Assembly: GCA_003952965.2 (NCBI GenBank)
Contig: CM025851.1
Coordinates: 28,236,936 to 28,300,935 of the forward strand
Source of the DNA: Morella rubra
Taxonomy: Eukaryota > Streptophyta > Magnoliopsida > Fagales > Myricaceae
Direction of reading: 5' to 3'
DNA length: 64,000 bases
This document shows, in pieces, positions 10,322 to 21,720 of this stretch. Each line of letters opens with the position of its first letter. Position 1 is the stretch's first letter. The notes under the pieces were generated by a model. The model saw only the letters and a program-made list of their open reading frames with translations. It was not told the DNA's origin and made no database searches. The position numbers were made by a program, and so were the translations under genes.

Positions 10322-10935
10322 CTAGAAAGTACCAATGCTTACACACACATGCAAACTCAAAATTAGAAAGAAAATAAAAAGGAGGATGCTTTTAAAGTTG
10401 GGATTTGATTTCTCATAATTTTCTTGATTGATTTATGAGTCTTCCAACAAAGATGAACTTAATTAATGGCGAATTTGATCTTTATCAATTCAACTTTTGT
10501 GTACAGGCCAGCTACATAGGTCTCATCAAATTATAGATGTTGAGTTGGTAATGTCATCTACATTGGTATCGAATACTAAGTCTTCCAATGTGCACTTGGA
10601 AAGTGTTTATGTGCCTATTAAATTACGCAGCTTTGCTACCAATGGTTCCAGTTTTGAGACATGAAATATGTACTCAGCAGAATTCAATGCTTTTGTTTCT
10701 TTGTCTTCCACCCTTTGTGGGCGTGTTTCCCATGGTCCTTTATAGCTTCCAAGTTGCATTCTCATCATACCTCGTAAAACTATAAATAACAACAAACATC
10801 AGCCATCTAACTTTGTGTCCATTTCTCAAGTCTTTTTTTGCAGTAATTGTCTCTTCGAGCAATTAGCACAAGTGATCTTGATAATGGCAAACCAACCTAC
10901 CCAGATTTGTCCAAGGGGCCGTTTACCTTCTGTAG
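10322..10935. other. Gene-poor stretch next to the TIG fragment
   Basis: A minus-strand frame at 10607-10795 looks vaguely coding (charged, few low-complexity runs) but I do not recognise it, and it is not part of trigger factor as I know it. Confidence 0.35.
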
Positions 10936-11279
10936 TGTTGAGAAAAATACTATTCGCTGCTTGCGGAAAAACATGAGAAACGAAATAAGAAGAACAAAAT
11001 AAGCAATAAAATGACACAGAATTTACATAATTCCCTCAATTTGAGGTACGTCCATCGAGTTGCAGAGATTTCACTATTCTTTGATCAAAGTAGGAGGAGG
11101 AGTCAGCCGTCATGCAAAATAGGGCGCAAAAGACAAATCTTTCTCTCTCTAAAATCCTAACCCTGAGCGTTACATATATAGGACCCCCAACTAGGTCGCA
11201 AAAAATCTCATCTTAAACCGTAAACACTTTTCATCGAATTGGGTCCAATATAAAAAACTAGGATCTACATAGCCTAACA
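10936..11279 (-). repeat. 3' LTR of a minus-strand Ty1/copia element (344 bp)
   Basis: On the minus strand it starts TGTTAGGCTATG and ends CTCAACA, giving the canonical TG...CA ends. It lies directly downstream, in that orientation, of a polypurine tract (11281-11291, AAGTGGGAGAT) and an RNase H domain, as expected for a 3' LTR. A 5' LTR is not present in the window. Confidence 0.75.
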
Positions 11280-11280
11280 A

Positions 11281-11291
11281 TCTCCCACTTG
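11281..11291 (-). other. Polypurine tract of the minus-strand copia fragment
   Basis: AAGTGGGAGAT on the minus strand immediately precedes the LTR start TGTTAGG. In copia elements this primes plus-strand DNA synthesis. Confidence 0.7.
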
Positions 11292-11370
11292 GAGATTGGT
11301 CCGAACCACCACCATCGTCATCCTCCTCATGCCTTTATCTCTACCATTGCTGCAACTCATTCCCTTGTCC

Positions 11371-12110
11371 TCAAGCTTGAAGTCCTACTGAAGCTGCGCA
11401 CAACTTCAGTTTCTCAACTGTCACAAATTTTTTTAACATATATGCTGGATTCTCCTTTCCACATATCTTCTTGAGTGTTAACTGTTCATCTTCAAGGAGA
11501 GAGCGAATACAATGATACCTCAACTGGATATGCTTTGTCCTCGAATGATACGCTGGGTTCTTTGCAAGAAAAATAGCACTCTGACTATCATTGTGTAGAA
11601 TGCTCCTCTCATTCTTCTTACCTAACTCATCCAAGAATCCTTGTAGCCAAACCATCTGCTTTCCAGCTTCTGTCAATGCTACATACTCGGCTTCTGTTAT
11701 GGTAAGAGTAACAATCTTCTGCAACTTTGAGGCCCAACAAATAGCTGTACCACCAAGAGTATACACAAACCCAGTAGTACTCTCTCTACTATCAATATCA
11801 CCTGCTAAATTGGCATCCACGTAACCCTACAACTGCAAACTGCTCAGACAACTGCCTCTTGAGATTGCACCTGCTATGTTGATTCTCATACCTAGAATTT
11901 GTTTTGTAGCACCCAAATCCTTCATTGCAAACTGCTCAGACAACTGCCTCTTGAGATTGCTAATCTTCTTCATGCTAGAACCTGCCATGAACATATCATC
12001 TATATATAGCAACAAGATGATATAAGAGTTCTCAAAACTCTTCACATAACAACAATGATCAGCATTGCACCTTGTGAACCCAGTACTACACATGAAGCTA
12101 TCACTGTTGG
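11371..12110 (-). pseudogene. Ty1/copia reverse transcriptase (C-terminal part) and RNase H fragment
   Basis: Minus strand, in the order RT then RNase H. The first part (about 12110-11870) contains YIDDMFMAG, the copia RT active-site motif, and later FAMKDLGATKQILGM. The second (11820-11371) contains DANLAGDIDSRESTTGFVY, AICWASKLQ, TEAEYVALTEAGKQ and later DSQSAI, all typical of copia RNase H. The two are in different frames, separated by a duplicated segment of about 35 bp (about 11833-11867 and 11925-11960). The amino-terminal RT, integrase, protease and gag are missing, so this is the 3' end of a truncated element. Confidence 0.9.
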
Positions 12111-12590
12111 GTTTGGTTATTGTATATTTTGTTGTAGCCTGTTGTTGTAGGACGGAAAGCTGTAGACAGCTTCCACTTTTGTACTTACTTTTTTTTACCG
12201 TTGTATCCTCGTGAAGGATTTTGTTCTTTGTAAAATGCATTAGTGGAAAATTTTGTATTATAGTTTTGAGATTTTCCCTTATCTTGTTTCATCTGTAAGC
12301 CACAAGCTACCCTTAACTTTCACCTCGTTACCAGATTGTTTTTAAAAATATTTTTATATAGTCCACCTATTTTAATTGATTAAGCTATTTTATTATCTGT
12401 CGACCTATTTGTTAACCCTGAAACTATTATTTTTCCTTCCTTAATATACTTATCTCTTTTCACTAAAACGTTTTTGCTAAACTTTTTCAAAGCCAGTTAT
12501 CAGGCCTTTATAGGATTAATTCATGCAATAATCCCCGCTTATGTGCATTCCATTACTATAGAAGAGCCAAGGGGGTAAGTACTAGCACGG
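12111..12590. other. Intergenic DNA between retroelement fragments
   Basis: No coding signal. A TGTTGGG phrase near 12104 directly abuts the end of RT homology and may be the edge of another LTR, but I could not find its partner. Confidence 0.35.
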
Positions 12591-12593
12591 GGC

Positions 12594-13328
12594 GTGACAG
12601 CCATCGACCTGAAGAACCAAACGACGGAGCTAACTTATGGCTGGACCGAGTCCTTGAACCTGGAAGTTGTACGGGGGCTTGCTATTGATATGACATCGTT
12701 CATCTACCAATCCATCTGTGCTAAGGCCCTGAAGATCGATGCTCAGATTTCGTTGCCCTACGGTATTCTTCTGACCCAGTTCCTTCACTCCATGCTGGTA
12801 CCCGAAGGTGCCAACGAGCCGAAGGCAGCTCCGCTTAGGTTAATTAACAAGCCAACGCTCTCAAAGTCGATGGCGTAAACACATCGAGCGCTAAATGTCA
12901 CTCGGGCAGCTAGAGCTAAATGATAGGAGCCGACTGAGGGGATGGAGGAGCAGGATCCTGGACAGGGCTCCACCCAGTAACTCGAAGCATAGCGACTGAG
13001 TTGGGTGGCGTCTATGATGACCGAGCTGACTGATCAGATGAGAATGGTCATACGGCCCACCCATGAGATGGTGGGTGATATCAGTTCTCGGCTGAGAGCT
13101 CTTGAGCATAAGGTCGAGAGAATAGACAATGAGTGGAAGAAGGAAGTGACCAAGGTTCAGTCAGTCCTGAAGGGCAAGGAAACCAATGCAGAGTTAGTTG
13201 CACTAACCAAGCGGGTCATTTTGCTTAAGGAGCACATGAGGCATGTGCGGGCGGTTCTACATCTCACAGATGATGAAGATGATGAGTTGATATTTTTACT
13301 TTGCTTTATTATGACATTTGTTTTTTAG
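12594..13328 (+). pseudogene. Retroelement accessory-ORF fragment (plant transposon-protein domain plus coiled coil)
   Basis: The first frame (12594-12878) resembles the latter half of the 'putative plant transposon protein' domain found in accessory ORFs of plant LTR elements, with an LPYGILLTQFLHSM core. The equivalent in the ORF at 22016 reads LPYGMFFTHMFHIL. The second frame (13005-13328) is rich in heptad-like charged and leucine positions and looks like a coiled coil, as in the C-terminal half of the same ORF. A stop and frame change separate them. This is a diverged copy of that gene type without an adjacent pol. Confidence 0.55.
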
Positions 13329-13926
13329 GGAAATTTACAAATAACACACTAAGTTTTAGCGACTTTTTAAAAAGCTCACTCAGTTTTAAAAAATTTAAAA
13401 ACGCTCACTAGGTTTATCATTTTGATATCAAAATTCACTGGACCCAATGCCATTAGACCTATTTAACGGAAAATCCATATCGTCCAATCACAATGTGACA
13501 TGTGTCATTAAATAAATCAAAAATTAGTACAAAACCTAATTAATGTTTTTTTTTCAAAAAAAAAAGGAAATGATTGGGTCCACGGTCACCTCTGGCCACC
13601 GGGGGAGGAGGATCTCCCCCTCCACTTGAATTGGGCTGCTCAAAGGGATGGGGGATCCACCCCGAGCGATGGTCTGGGGGACCTCCCCCATCCCGCAACC
13701 GCTCCAAAGCCGGGGTGGAGGAGGGATTCCTCTCCCTCCGCTGGCCGCTCAGTTCTGGGCGGCCATGGGTGGACCCCCCCCTGACGGTGTCTGGGTGGAG
13801 GTCCCATTGCACGATTTTGCAGAAATCCTAGAGCAACGTCAACTCATCCAAAAAGTATCCAAATGGTCTTAAATGACCTCCAACGGCACTCAAACTTTAC
13901 AAGAAGACCCTTGGTGCCCTAGGAGC

Positions 13927-13934
13927 TTTAAATA
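13927..13934 (+). promoter_or_regulatory. LTR TATA-like box, first copy (TTTAAATA)
   Basis: TTTAAATA lies in the sequence AGGAGCTTTAAATAGAAGAAG shared with the 3' LTR, where it occurs at 24178-24185. It is the best TATA candidate in the LTR and lies upstream of a purine-rich leader. It is duplicated within this 5' LTR. Confidence 0.45.
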
Positions 13935-14339
13935 GAAGAAGATGGAGAGAGAAACGGTGAACGTGTGCGCTATTAACTCTTGCCCTAATTTCTGGAGAGA
14001 GAAAAAGCTTTGAGGAAGAAAAAGCTCCACCAATCAAGAATTGGGCTGCTCAAAGGGATGGGGGATCCACCCCGAGCGGTGGTCTGGGGGACCTCCCCCA
14101 TCCCGCAACCGCTCCAAAGCCGGGGTGGAGGAGGGATTCCTCCTCCCTCCGCTGGCCGCCAGTTCTGGGCGGCCATGGGTGGACCCCCCCCACCTGACGG
14201 TGTCTGGGTGGAGGTCCCATTGCACGATTTTGCAGAAATCCTAGAGCAACGTCAACTCATCCAAAAAGTATCCAAATGGTCTTAAATGACCTCCAACGGC
14301 ACTCAAACTTTACAAGAAGACCCTTGGTGCCCTAGGAGC

Positions 14340-14347
14340 TTTAAATA
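14340..14347 (+). promoter_or_regulatory. LTR TATA-like box, second copy (TTTAAATA)
   Basis: The second copy of the same core promoter, created by the tandem duplication; it lies about 700 bp upstream of the primer binding site. Confidence 0.45.
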
Positions 14348-15039
14348 GAAGAAGATGGAGAGAGAAACGGTGGTGTGCGCTATTAACTCTTGCCCTAATT
14401 TCTAGAGAGAGAAAAAGCTTTGAGAAGAAAGAAGCTCCACCAACCAAGAAAGCTCGTACTCCCACCTGAAATACTGTTGCTTTCTTTGTGAATCTTGTCT
14501 CTTTGCACACCTCAGTACTTCATACTTGTTTATTCAGCTTAAAGAGCCTTTACTAAGATTCCCTTTGTACCCATTCTTGAAAAACACGTGAGTGTTTGGG
14601 AAAACACTTGTCCTACTTGTTGGGTAGAAGAAATCCTCTAGGTTGTGAGGATTTGTGAGAGTGAGTTAAAGTGTAAGCTCAAAAACACTTTGTAAAGGTT
14701 CCTTAGCACCCGGAAGCTAAGGTGTACTTCTATTTGGAAATAGTGAAGAAAGCCCAAGGAAGTCAATAGCCTTGGGGGTGGACGTAGGCAAGTGTTGGCC
14801 GAACCACCTAAAAGTCACGGTGTCATCTCTCTACCCTTATCTCTATTTATTGTTGATATCTATTTGTTGTGCTTGTTTATCTATTCCTTTATTCTTCATT
14901 ATAGTCCTTGATTTTATAGATCTACTCTCTTGCTCTTTAGAAAAAGAAGGGGTCTCTAATTATTCGGTTTTATAAGAAAAAGAAAAGTTTTATAAAACCC
15001 AATTCACCCCCCCTCTTGGGTTGTTTTTGCTCTCTCAAT

Positions 15040-15051
15040 TGGTATCAGAGC
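15040..15051 (+). other. Primer binding site (initiator Met tRNA)
   Basis: TGGTATCAGAGC, two bases after the LTR end, is the standard plant copia primer binding site complementary to the 3' end of initiator methionine tRNA. Confidence 0.95.
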
Positions 15052-15070
15052 TGAGGTTAGACGCTTTTAA

Positions 15071-16250
15071 ATGACAACCCTAGTTAGCACCTCCTTAGCT
15101 GAAGGGCAGTCGACAAATCGACCTCCCTTGTTTAATGGAACCTCCTATAACTATTGGAAGGCAAGGATGAGAATCTACATCCAAGCCGTTGATTATGATC
15201 TGTGGAGAATCATTTCAAGAGGTCCTCGATTTCCCGAAGGAGCAGATGGAAAGCTCAAGGAAGAGAAAGATTTTGATGAGAATGATCTTAAGCTCATGTC
15301 TCTAAATTCTAAGGCTATGAATGTTCTGTACTGTTCTCTCGATTCAAATGAGTTCAATCGTATCTCTGGATGCGATACTGCAAACAAATTTGGGATAAAC
15401 TTCAAGTATCCCATGAAGGTACGAATCAGGTAAAAGAAAGCAAGATTAGCATGCTTGTTCATAGCTATGAGCTCTTTAAGATGAAATCTGATGAATCTAT
15501 CTCTTCTATGTTTACTCGTTTTACTGATATCATAAATGGGTTAAAATCTCTTGGTAAAGAATACACTAACGATGAAATGGTAAGAAAGATTCTCAGGTGT
15601 CTTCCTAAAGCTTGGGAACCCAAGGTCACTGCAATTCAAGAAGCTAAGGACTTGACGAAGCTCTCCTTGGACGAGCTCATGGGATCTCTCATGACCCATG
15701 AGATGAATCAAGTTAAAGGAGATGAAGACGAAGGAAAAGGAAAAAGGGGTGTTGCCCTAAAGGCAACATACTCTAGTGAGGATGAATCCTCTGAGGATGA
15801 TGAGGAAATGGCTCTATTCACTAAAAGATTCAAGAAGTTCTTCCGTAAGAAACAAGGGGATAAAAGATTTCAAGAAAAACAAATTACAAAGGGGATAGCA
15901 GCAAAAAGAATGAAATTATTTGCTTCGGATGCAAGAAGCCGGGCCACATAAAGTCGGAATGCCCCAATGTTGAGACACACAAGAAGTCCAAGGATTTCAA
16001 AGATAAAAAGAAAGCATTCTTAGCGGCATGGGGAGAATCCGATGAAAGTAATAGTGAGAGCGATGAAGAAGTTGCAAACCTTTGCTTCATGGCAAAGGAT
16101 AACGAAGATGAGGTACAAAGATCTTCACTTACTCTTTACTTTTGAGGAATTACAAGATGCTTTTGATGAACAACATGTTGAGTTGAAAAGAATATTTTCA
16201 AAGTATTGTTGTATTAAAAAGAATCTTGATGTACTTGCAACAAAATGATG
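15071..16250 (+). pseudogene. copia gag polyprotein (broken)
   Basis: Starts MTTLVSTSLAEG, followed by PPLFNGTSYNYWKARM, the N-terminal gag motif of plant copia elements. After a frameshift near 15400 it continues with WDKLQVSHEGTNQVK, MKSDESISSMFTRFTDI and LPKAWEPKVTAIQEAKDL (UBN2-type gag). An acidic/basic linker follows, then a frameshift at about 15905 and a zinc knuckle CFGCKKPGHIKSEC (CX2CX4HX4C, about 15925-15966). Gag packages the element RNA into virus-like particles. At least two single-base shifts break it. A second zinc-knuckle-like motif, CNFCGKHGHISHTC, occurs at about 16541-16585. Confidence 0.85.
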
Positions 16251-16446
16251 CTTTGAAAACCAAGTTGTTTCTCTTGAAGAGAATCTTGCAAGGTCACAAA
16301 AGAAAATGAAAAAATAATACAAGGTGAGTCACATGTTTTGAAATCAGAAAATATTGAGTTAAAAAGAAAAATTGACTCTCTTACCCAAGATCTTGCAAGA
16401 TTTACTCAAGGAAAAGAAACCTTGATATTCTCCTTGGTTCACAAAA

Positions 16447-19400
16447 ATGTTGTTTCAACAAAGCGGAATTGGCTATGATTCAAGTGGATATCAAAAGTTA
16501 TATTCTGATATAATTATTAAATCATCAACATCCTTCTTTATGTGTAATTTTTGTGGAAAGCATGGACACATCTCACACACATGTCCAACTAGAAAAGGAT
16601 CCACTCATGGGATCAAATTTGTATGGATTCAAAAAGATAAGATAAAGGAATTTGTATCTAATACCAATGGACCCAAAAAGGTTTGGGTACCAAAGATCAA
16701 GAGCTGATTTTTTGCAGGAATGCTTGGAGTCCAAAGACATCAAGGAACATTGGGTACTTGATAGTGGATGCTCCAAGCATGACCGGAGACAAAAGTTGGT
16801 TCAACTCCTTTTGTCTTAAGGATAAAGGCTCAGTTACATTTGGTGACAATGGAAAAGGAAAGATACTTGGTGTTGGAAGCATTGGTACGTATCCTAATCC
16901 TACAATTGAAAATGTTCTTCTTGTCAAAGGTTTAAAGCATAATCTCCTAAGCATCAGTCAATTGTGTGACAAGGGAAACCGAGTCATTTTTGAATCATCA
17001 ATGTGCCTTGTTGAAAATATTGAAAGCAAGAAAGTCTTGTTTGTTGGACATAGATTTGAAAATGTGTACATTGTTCATTTAGAGAGCATCTCCTCAGAAA
17101 ATATAAAATGTTTTTCAGCTCTAAATGATAAAGACAGCTGGTTGTGGCATAGAAGGCTTGCTCATGCAAGCATGGACCTGATTTCAAAACTAGCCAAAAA
17201 GAATCTTGTTTCGGGTTTGCCTAATCTCTCTTTTGAAAAGGATAAAATTTGTGCAGCATGTCAAAAGGGCAAACAAACCAAAATATCTTTTAAACCCAAA
17301 AATATTGTGTCCACTTCTAGACCACTCCAACTCCTACACATGGACTTATTTGGTCCAACCCGAACATTGAGTTTGGGTGGCAAACGTTATGGCTTTGTTG
17401 TTGTTGATGACTTCAGTAGATTCACATGGGTTCTATTCCTAGCTCATAAAGATGAAGCCTTTCATGCTTTTGAAAAACTTAGCAAGAGAATCCAAAATGA
17501 AAAAGGTTTTGCTATTTCTAGCATAAGGAGTGATCATGGTAAAGAATTTGAAAATTCCTCCTTTGAAATGTTTTGTGGAGAAAATGGTATTAACCATAAC
17601 TTCTCGGCTCCTAGAACTCCTCAACAAAATGGTGTTGTAGAGAGGAAAATAGGACTCTTGAAGAAATGGCTAGAACCTTGCTTTGTGAAAACAACTTGCC
17701 TGATTATTTCTGGGCTGAAGCAGTTAGCACAAGTTGTTATGTTATGAACCGTTGCATGATTAGGCCTATTCTCAAGAAAACCCCTTATGAGCTATGGAAT
17801 GATAGAAAACCCAACATTGGTTATTTTCATGTTTTCGGTTGTAAATGTTTTGTGCTCAACAACAACAAGGACAATTTGGGTAAGTTCGATGCAAAAGCGG
17901 ATGAAGGTATATTTCTTGGTTATTCAACTTCTAGCAAAGCTTATCGTGTTTTTAATAAACGTACCTTAGTTGTTGAAGAATCAGTTCATGTTGTTTTTGA
18001 TGAATCTAACAATCTTATGAGAAAAGATGATGAAGATATTGTAGATCTTAACAAAGGGGTTGATAAGCTTACAATTGACAAAGACAAGGGAGAGGCACTA
18101 GTGCAAGAGCAAGAACCTCAAGAGCCTCAAGAAGAGTCTCAACAAGATGATGATGATCTACCAAAGTCTTGGAAGTACATCAAGAGTCATCCTCTCCATC
18201 AAATTATTGGTAATGTTGAAAAAGGGGTAAGGACTCGATCCTCTGTACACCAAGCTAATAACCTTGCTTTACTTTCTCAACTTGAGCCTAAGAACTTTCT
18301 GAGGCTAAAGATGATGAAAGTTGGATCCATGCTATGGAAGAGGAATTAAAACAATTTGAGAAAAACAAGTATGGCATCTAGTTCCTAGACCCAAGGATTA
18401 TCCAGTTATTGGCACAAAATGGGTTTTTAGAAACAAAATGGATGAATCTGGGGTTGTGGTGAGGAACAAAGCAAGATTAGTAGCCCAAGGTTACAATCAA
18501 GAAGAAGGAATTGATTTTGATGAAACCTTTGCTCCTGTTGCTCGTTTAGAATCCATTCGCATGCTTCTTGCTTTCGCTTGTTATAAAGATTTTAAACTTT
18601 TTCAAATGGATGTAAAAAGTGCTTTTCTAAATGGATTTCTCACTGAAGAAGTTTATGTTGAGCAACCACCGGGATTTGAAGATGAAAATCTTTCAAATCA
18701 TGTATACAAGCTCACAAAAGCGCTTTATGGATTGAAACAAGCACCTCGAGCATGGTATGAACGTCTAAGTTCTTTCTTATTGAAAATGGTTTTTCTCGAG
18801 GTAAAATTGATACTACTCTTTTCACTAAAGAAAAGGAAAATGATTATTAACGGTTCAAATATATGTTGATGACATTATTTTTGGATCTACTAATGAATCT
18901 TTGTGTCAAGAGTTTTCTCAAGTTATGCAAGGCGAATTTGAGATGAGCCTTATGGGAGAATTGAACTACTTTCTCGGGCTCCAAATCAAACAATGTAGTG
19001 AAGGCATCTTCATAAGTCAAGCTAAGTATACAAGAGATCTTCTCAAAAGATTCAACATGGACAATTCAAAGCCTATGAGCACTCCTATGAGTCCATCTAC
19101 AAAAATGGAAAAGGATGAGAAAGGTAAGATGTGGACCAAACGAAGTATCGAGGTATGATTGGCTCCTTACTATATCTTACCGCTAGTAGACCGATATAAT
19201 GTTTAGTGTATGTATGTGTGCTAGATTTCAATCTGTCCTAAGGAATCTCATCTCCTTGCTGTCAAAAGAATTTTTAGATATCTTGTTGGCACTCAAAATC
19301 TAGGTTTGTTTTATCCTAAGAGTGTTGAATTTAATTTACAAGGATACTCGGATGCGGATTATGCTGGTGTAAAATTGATAGAAAGAGTACTAGTGGTGCA

Positions 19401-19745
19401 TGCCAATTTCTTGGACCCTCACTAGTCTCTTGGTGTTGTAAGAAACAAAACTCACAAGTATTGTGGATGAAACAACAATTGGAAGATTTTAATCTTCATT
19501 ATTCTCTCATCCCAATAAAATGTGACAACACCAGTGCAATAATCTTACTAAAAATCCAATTCAGCACTCTAGGACAAAACATATCGAGATTAAGCATCAT
19601 TTTATTAGAGATCATGCTCAAAAAGGGGATATTGTTCTTGAGTTTGTAAATACCGACCTTCAATTGGCGGATATTTTCACAAAACCCCTCAATGAGGATA
19701 GATTTTGTTTTATTCGACAAGAAATAGGAATGAAGTTTCCTTTGG
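16447..19745 (+). pseudogene. copia pol: protease, integrase, reverse transcriptase, RNase H (broken)
   Basis: Protease: WVLDSGCSKH at about 16750, followed by a one-base loss before the expected MTG. Integrase: HHCC finger (WLWHRRLAHAS at about 17141, CAACQKGKQ at about 17252), then the DDE core with MDLFGP (17341), RSDHGKEF (17527) and PQQNGVVERK (17622). A one-base loss in an A run near 17650 then shifts the frame (17666-18349). Reverse transcriptase: [20 protein letters not shown] (18475), [23 protein letters not shown], another shift, and YVDD at 18862-18873. RNase H remnants run from about 19260 to 19745 and carry deletions. At least five frame breaks mean no functional polyprotein can be made from this copy. 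Confidence 0.92.
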
Positions 19746-20424
19746 ATTGAATTGCTATTATATACTTGTTTTACTCCTTAATTGGTGGTATTGATTGCTT
19801 TGTACATGTTTTTGAATGATGGTTGATTGATTCTATGGTTCTTTTTATTAAAACTATTTCATAAAATCATGTTTCATGCCATGTGTCAACACTTGGTGAA
19901 ACAAGTGTCAGCACCTCTGGTTTTTATGTTTTTCTTCCATGAAGAAGCATGTGTCGACACCATGATTTCATGTGTCAACACATGAGCCTCCACCCGAGAG
20001 CTCTTTTTTGTTCGGGAGCATGACCAATGTGTCGACACATGAGTATAATGTGTCGACACTTCCCTTGTGTTTACTGTTTTTAAAAACAAGGGCACGCGTG
20101 GTATATCTCTCATTTGAGTTAGGGTTCAGCATTTTAGGCTCTCTCCCTCTCAGACCTCTCTCTCTCTCTCAAACCGTGCGATCCAACCTCCCCTCACAAT
20201 TTCAGGCCCACTCTCTCCCTCCAAAAACCCACCGTCCATTCTCTCAAAATCCTGCACTCAATGTCTTCCAGACTAAAGAACTCCAGCCTCTGTTGGCTCC
20301 AAAGGGAAGAAGAAGGCTAGGACTGTCATCTACAGGGGTCTACCGTCTTCAAGATTTTCATTAAGATTGCTTTGGCACATCTTCCGGTTCCCTCAAGCAT
20401 GTTACAAGAGATCTTGGGGGAGCA
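19087..20424 (+). repeat. Internal tandem duplication, copy A
   Basis: A 1.34-kb unit starting ATGAGTCCATCTACAAAAAT spans the RNase H region, the 3' end of pol, a TGTCGACAC array (19915-20060) and a CT-rich leader up to the TTGGGGGAGCA phrase. It is repeated directly as copy B (20425 onward). Confidence 0.85.
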
Positions 20425-21720
20425 ATGAGTCCATCTACAAAAATGGAAAAGGATGACCAAACTATCGAGGTATGATTGGCTCCTTACTATATCTTACCGC
20501 TAGTAGACCCGATATAATGTTTAGTGTATGTATGTGTGCTAGATTTCAATCATGTCCTAAGGAATCTCATCTCCTTGCAAAAAGTTTTCAGATATCTTGT
20601 TGGCACTCAAAATCTAGGTTTGTTTTATCCTAAGAGTGTTGAATTCAATTTACAAGGATACTCGGATGCGGATTATGCTGGTGTAAAATTGATAGAAAAG
20701 TACTAGTGGTGCATGCCAATTTCTTGTTCACTAGTCTCTTGGTGTTGTAAGAAACAAAACTATCAAGGAAGCCGAGTATATTGCCATGGCAATTGTTGTG
20801 CACAAGTATTGTGGATGAAACAACAATGGAAGATTTCAATCTTCATTATTCTCTCATCCCAATAAAATGTGACAACACCAGTGCAATAATCTTACTAAAA
20901 ATCCAATTCAGCACTCTAGGACAAAACATATCGAGATTAAGCATCATTTCATCAGAGATCATGCTCAAAAAGGGGATATTGTTCTTGAATTTGTAAACAC
21001 CGACCTTCAATTGGCGGATATTTTCACAAAACCCCTCAATGAGGATAGATTTTGTTTTATTCGACAAGAAATAGGAATGAAGTTTCCTTTGGATTGAATT
21101 GCTATTATATACTTGTTTTACTCCTTAATTGTGGTATTGATTGCTTTGTACATGTTTTTGAATGATGGTTGATTGATTCTATGATTAAAACTATTTCATA
21201 AAATCATGTTTCATGCCATGTGTCAACACTTGGTGAAACAAGTGTCAGCACCTCTGGTTTTTATTTTTTCTTCCATGAAGAAGCATGTGTCGACACCATG
21301 ATTTCATGTGTCAACACATGAGCATCCACCCGAGAGCTCTTTGTTCGGGAGCATGACCAATGTGTCGACACATTAATGTGTCGACACTTTTGTGTTTACT
21401 GTTTTTAAAAACCAAGGGCACGCATGGTATATCAATCTCATTTGAGTTAGGGTTCAGCATTTTAGGCTATCCCTCTCAGACCTCTCTCTCTCTCTCTCAA
21501 ACCGTGCGAGAATTTCAGTGCCCACTCTCTCTCTCCAAAAACCCACCGCCCGACTCCATTCTCTCAAAATCCTGCACTCAATGTCTTCCAGACTCGTTCC
21601 TCGCAAAGAACTCCAGCCTCTGTTGGCTCCAAAGGGAAGAAGAAGGCGAAGAACCCTCCCACTCCTGAAGACTACATCTACAGGTCAGGTCTCTGCAAAA
21701 ACCGTTTTGTTCAAGATTTC
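20425..21720 (+). repeat. Internal tandem duplication, copy B
   Basis: It repeats copy A from ATGAGTCCATC through the RNase H remnant (20590-21100), the array (21215-21380) and the CT-rich leader (21480-21500). Differences are mainly small deletions and insertions of 1-30 bp. Copy B keeps the RNase H EAEYIAMA-like segment lost from copy A, while copy A keeps segments lost from copy B. Copy B runs into the downstream ORF, so copy B carries the original 3' junction. Confidence 0.8.

Larger units (their letters stand above)
13629..15037 (+). repeat. 5' LTR, rearranged: GC-rich insert and 0.41-kb tandem duplication
   Basis: From CATTGCACGATTTTGCAG onward it matches the 3' LTR (24056-24885). The upstream 450 bp of the 3' LTR (TGTTAGCCC start and TGTCGACAC array) is missing and replaced by a GC-rich block (GGGATGGGGGATCCACCCCGAG and following). 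That block plus the LTR part down to the AAGCTCCACCAA phrase is present twice in tandem (about 13629-14037 and 14038-14445, offset about 411 bp). The LTR end GCTCTCTCA precedes the primer binding site. Confidence 0.8.

Noticed and set aside
13540-14285. Many overlapping frames on both strands in the GC-rich block
   Set aside because: GC-rich, duplicated LTR DNA; frames on opposite strands overlap and repeat with the block. No protein resemblance.
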